From Streptosporangiaceae bacterium (GTDB lineage Bacteria > Actinomycetota > Actinomycetes > Streptosporangiales > Streptosporangiaceae), in assembly GCA_030041195.1 (NCBI GenBank), contig JASHOI010000498.1, forward strand, positions 1 to 6,752: a DNA stretch of 6,752 nucleotides, written 5' to 3'. The translations under genes were made by a program, and so were the position numbers. How positions within the stretch are numbered: position 1 is the first letter of the stretch; each line of letters begins with the position of its first letter. This document shows, piece by piece, positions 5,406 to 6,752 of the stretch. Below the pieces are notes generated by a model. It worked only from the letters and a program-made list of their open reading frames with translations. It did not search any database and had not been told where the DNA came from.

Positions 5406-6374
5406 ATGACGTGGACCGCGGACGTCTTCGGCGCGCTGGGCGTGCCGAGCGATAACGAGCCCGGGGTGGCGGCCGGGAACGGCCAGCCCCGCCGCTTCCC
5501 GGACGGCGCGGCATTCCGGATAGAGATCCCGAGCGTCGAGGGCCCGCGGGTGCTTGACGCGGTGCTGCGTGCAGCCGAGACCGAGGGCATCACGGTGAAC
5601 CGGGTCTCCCAGGGCAGCGGCGCGATGCTGCTGCGGGACAGCGAACTGCGCGAGATGGCGGTGACCGGGCACAAGGCCGGCCTGGAGGTCTGCCTGTTCG
5701 TCGGCCCGCGGGAACGGTTCGGGGTGGGCGCGCACGCCCGGTCGGATGACGGCAGGGCGCACGGCGACCAGGTGCGCGGCATGCGGCAGCTCCGCTACGC
5801 CGTCGAGGACGTGATCCGGGCGACCGAAGCCGGCATCCGCAGCTTCCTGGTTGCCGACCTGGGCCTGCTGCGGACGCTGACCGAGGCGCAGGCACAGGGC
5901 GTGCTCCCGGCCGGCCTGGTGTGGAAGATCTCGGCGAGCATGGCGCCGTCGAACCCGGTGTCGCTCACGGTGCTGGCCGGGCTCGGCGCCTCGACCATCA
6001 ACATCCCGTCCGATGTGACGATCGCCGAGCTCGCCGAGATGCGGGCCGCGGTCGGTGTCCCGCTCGACCTGTACGTGGAGTCGTCCGATCCGCTCGGCGG
6101 CGTGGTCCGTGACCAGGAACTCGGTGACCTGGTCCGCGCCGGCGCCCCGCTGTACGCGAAGTTCGGGCTGCGCAACGCCCCCGGCCTGTACCCGAGCGGC
6201 CTGCACATCGTCGAGACCGCGTGCGCGATCGCCGCCGAGAAGGTGCACCGCGCCGCGGTCGCCCTGGAATGGCTGAACCGGCTGGCTCCCGGCCTGCGCC
6301 AGTCGCTGCCCGGCGCGGAGGGACTCGGGGTGCCGAGCCTGCAGACAGCGGGGGCGGGCCGTGCCGATCACTGA
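5406..6374 (+). CDS. TIM-barrel protein resembling U32-type peptidases, function unknown
   Basis: A 322-residue soluble protein with no signal peptide or membrane segment. The alternation of short beta strands and helices (for example GLEVCLFVGPRERFG, then IRSFLVADLGLLRTL, then VWKISASMAPSNPVSLTVL, then STINIPSDVTIAELAEM) looks like a beta/alpha barrel. The most distinctive parts are DLYVESSDPLGGVVRD (about 221-236) and KFGLRNAPGLYPSGLH (252-267), which I associate from memory with actinobacterial proteins annotated as U32 family peptidases. It has only two cysteines (C96, C273), so it lacks the Cys cluster of the iron-sulfur U32 proteins, and peptidase activity is not shown. ATG 5406 is supported by GGGAGGG (5388-5394) eleven bases upstream; in-frame ATG 5373 and TTG 5274 are less likely. 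Its end overlaps the M24 start by 14 nt, implying joint action. The family call is tentative; an aldolase-like or other barrel enzyme is possible. Confidence 0.7.
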   Translation: MTWTADVFGALGVPSDNEPGVAAGNGQPRRFPDGAAFRIEIPSVEGPRVLDAVLRAAETEGITVNRVSQGSGAMLLRDSELREMAVTGHKAGLEVCLFVGPRERFGVGAHARSDDGRAHGDQVRGMRQLRYAVEDVIRATEAGIRSFLVADLGLLRTLTEAQAQGVLPAGLVWKISASMAPSNPVSLTVLAGLGASTINIPSDVTIAELAEMRAAVGVPLDLYVESSDPLGGVVRDQELGDLVRAGAPLYAKFGLRNAPGLYPSGLHIVETACAIAAEKVHRAAVALEWLNRLAPGLRQSLPGAEGLGVPSLQTAGAGRADH

Positions 6375-6752
6375 CCGCGGACCCGGAGGACGGCCAGCGG
6401 AGATCGCGGCCAAGCTGGACCGGGTGCGCGGCTGGCTGGCCGCCTCCGGGTACGACGCCGCGCTGTTCGCCAGCCAGCCCGGGGTGGCCTGGGTGACGGC
6501 CGGCCTTACCGACTTCGTGGTCAGGAACGAGGAACCGGGCCTGGTCTGGGCGCTGATCACCGGCGCCGGCGCGCACCTGATCACCACCGGCATCGAGGAG
6601 CCCCGGCTGGCCGCCGAGGAAGGCACGGACGGCCTCGGCTTCAAGGTGCACGCGGTGCCCTGGTACCACCCCGGCGGGCTGGCCGGGGTCGCGGCCGACC
6701 TGGCCGGCGCCGGAACCCGCGTCGCCAACGACGGCGCCGGGCCGGGCACGCC
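6361..6752 (+). CDS. M24-family (creatinase/Xaa-Pro peptidase-like) protein, N-terminal part
   Basis: The first 130 codons of a gene that continues past the window. After a polar 15-residue tail the sequence AAKLDRVRGWLAASGYDAAL, then FASQPGVAWVTAGLTDFVV, and a later LVWALITGAGAHLITTGIEEPRLAAEE, match the N-terminal domain of creatinase and proline-peptidase proteins: a helix, 'YDA-L', a strand with 'W-T-G', then an 'E--R' helix. The metal-binding pita-bread domain, which would carry the catalytic Asp, His and Glu residues, lies outside the window, so activity cannot be judged. GTG 6361 was chosen because it is the only good start in this frame near the gene junction, with a purine-rich GCGGGGGCGGG just upstream; it overlaps the U32-like stop by 14 nt, suggesting translational coupling. 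Relatives include Xaa-Pro peptidases, creatinase and ectoine hydrolase. Confidence 0.85.
   Translation, partial: MPITDRGPGGRPAEIAAKLDRVRGWLAASGYDAALFASQPGVAWVTAGLTDFVVRNEEPGLVWALITGAGAHLITTGIEEPRLAAEEGTDGLGFKVHAVPWYHPGGLAGVAADLAGAGTRVANDGAGPGT

Noticed and set aside
5199..6749. Open frame of 516 codons on the minus strand opposite the U32-like and M24 genes
   Set aside because: Low-complexity Arg/Pro/Ala/Gly/His composition with no recognisable motif; it is a high-GC mirror of the plus-strand genes and runs through the divergent promoter region.
1..6752. CRISPR array, tRNA or rRNA gene, insertion sequence
   Set aside because: No regularly spaced repeat series, no tRNA-like cloverleaf, no rRNA-like stretch and no transposase motif were recognised.

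Overview
The window is high-GC DNA with the codon bias (strong preference for G or C at third positions), GTG starts and tightly overlapping genes of an actinobacterium. The gene families (an HKA_3-type kinase with a NarL-type regulator, an actinobacterial SGNH hydrolase, IclR) fit a soil or filamentous actinomycete, but no marker here allows a genus to be named.

Left block (1-3064, + strand): the C-terminal end of an ABC-2-type permease, a membrane sensor histidine kinase, a NarL/FixJ response regulator and a secreted or lipid-anchored SGNH/GDSL hydrolase. Each start overlaps the preceding stop (8, 1 and 4 nt), so this is the distal part of one translationally coupled operon: an exporter-type transporter, its probable two-component control, and a cell-surface esterase or lipase. 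No promoter for it lies in the window.

Convergent gap (3065-3223): a long imperfect inverted repeat that is probably a two-way terminator, followed by two exact tandem copies of a 21-bp unit, each containing a small palindrome.

Right block (3224-6752): two divergent transcription units around a 240-bp intergenic region. The leftward unit is an IclR-family regulator followed 43 nt later by a zinc-dependent medium-chain dehydrogenase. The rightward unit is a TIM-barrel protein resembling U32-type peptidases, whose end overlaps the start of an M24 (creatinase/Xaa-Pro peptidase-like) protein that runs off the window. The divergent region is relatively AT-rich and carries two clear inverted repeats, one of them overlapping a TTGACA hexamer; these are candidate IclR operators. 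The layout looks like a small inducible catabolic locus. Dehydrogenase, U32-like protein and M24 hydrolase plausibly act on one nitrogen-containing substrate, but that substrate cannot be read from the sequence. This locus is the best candidate for something not yet described.
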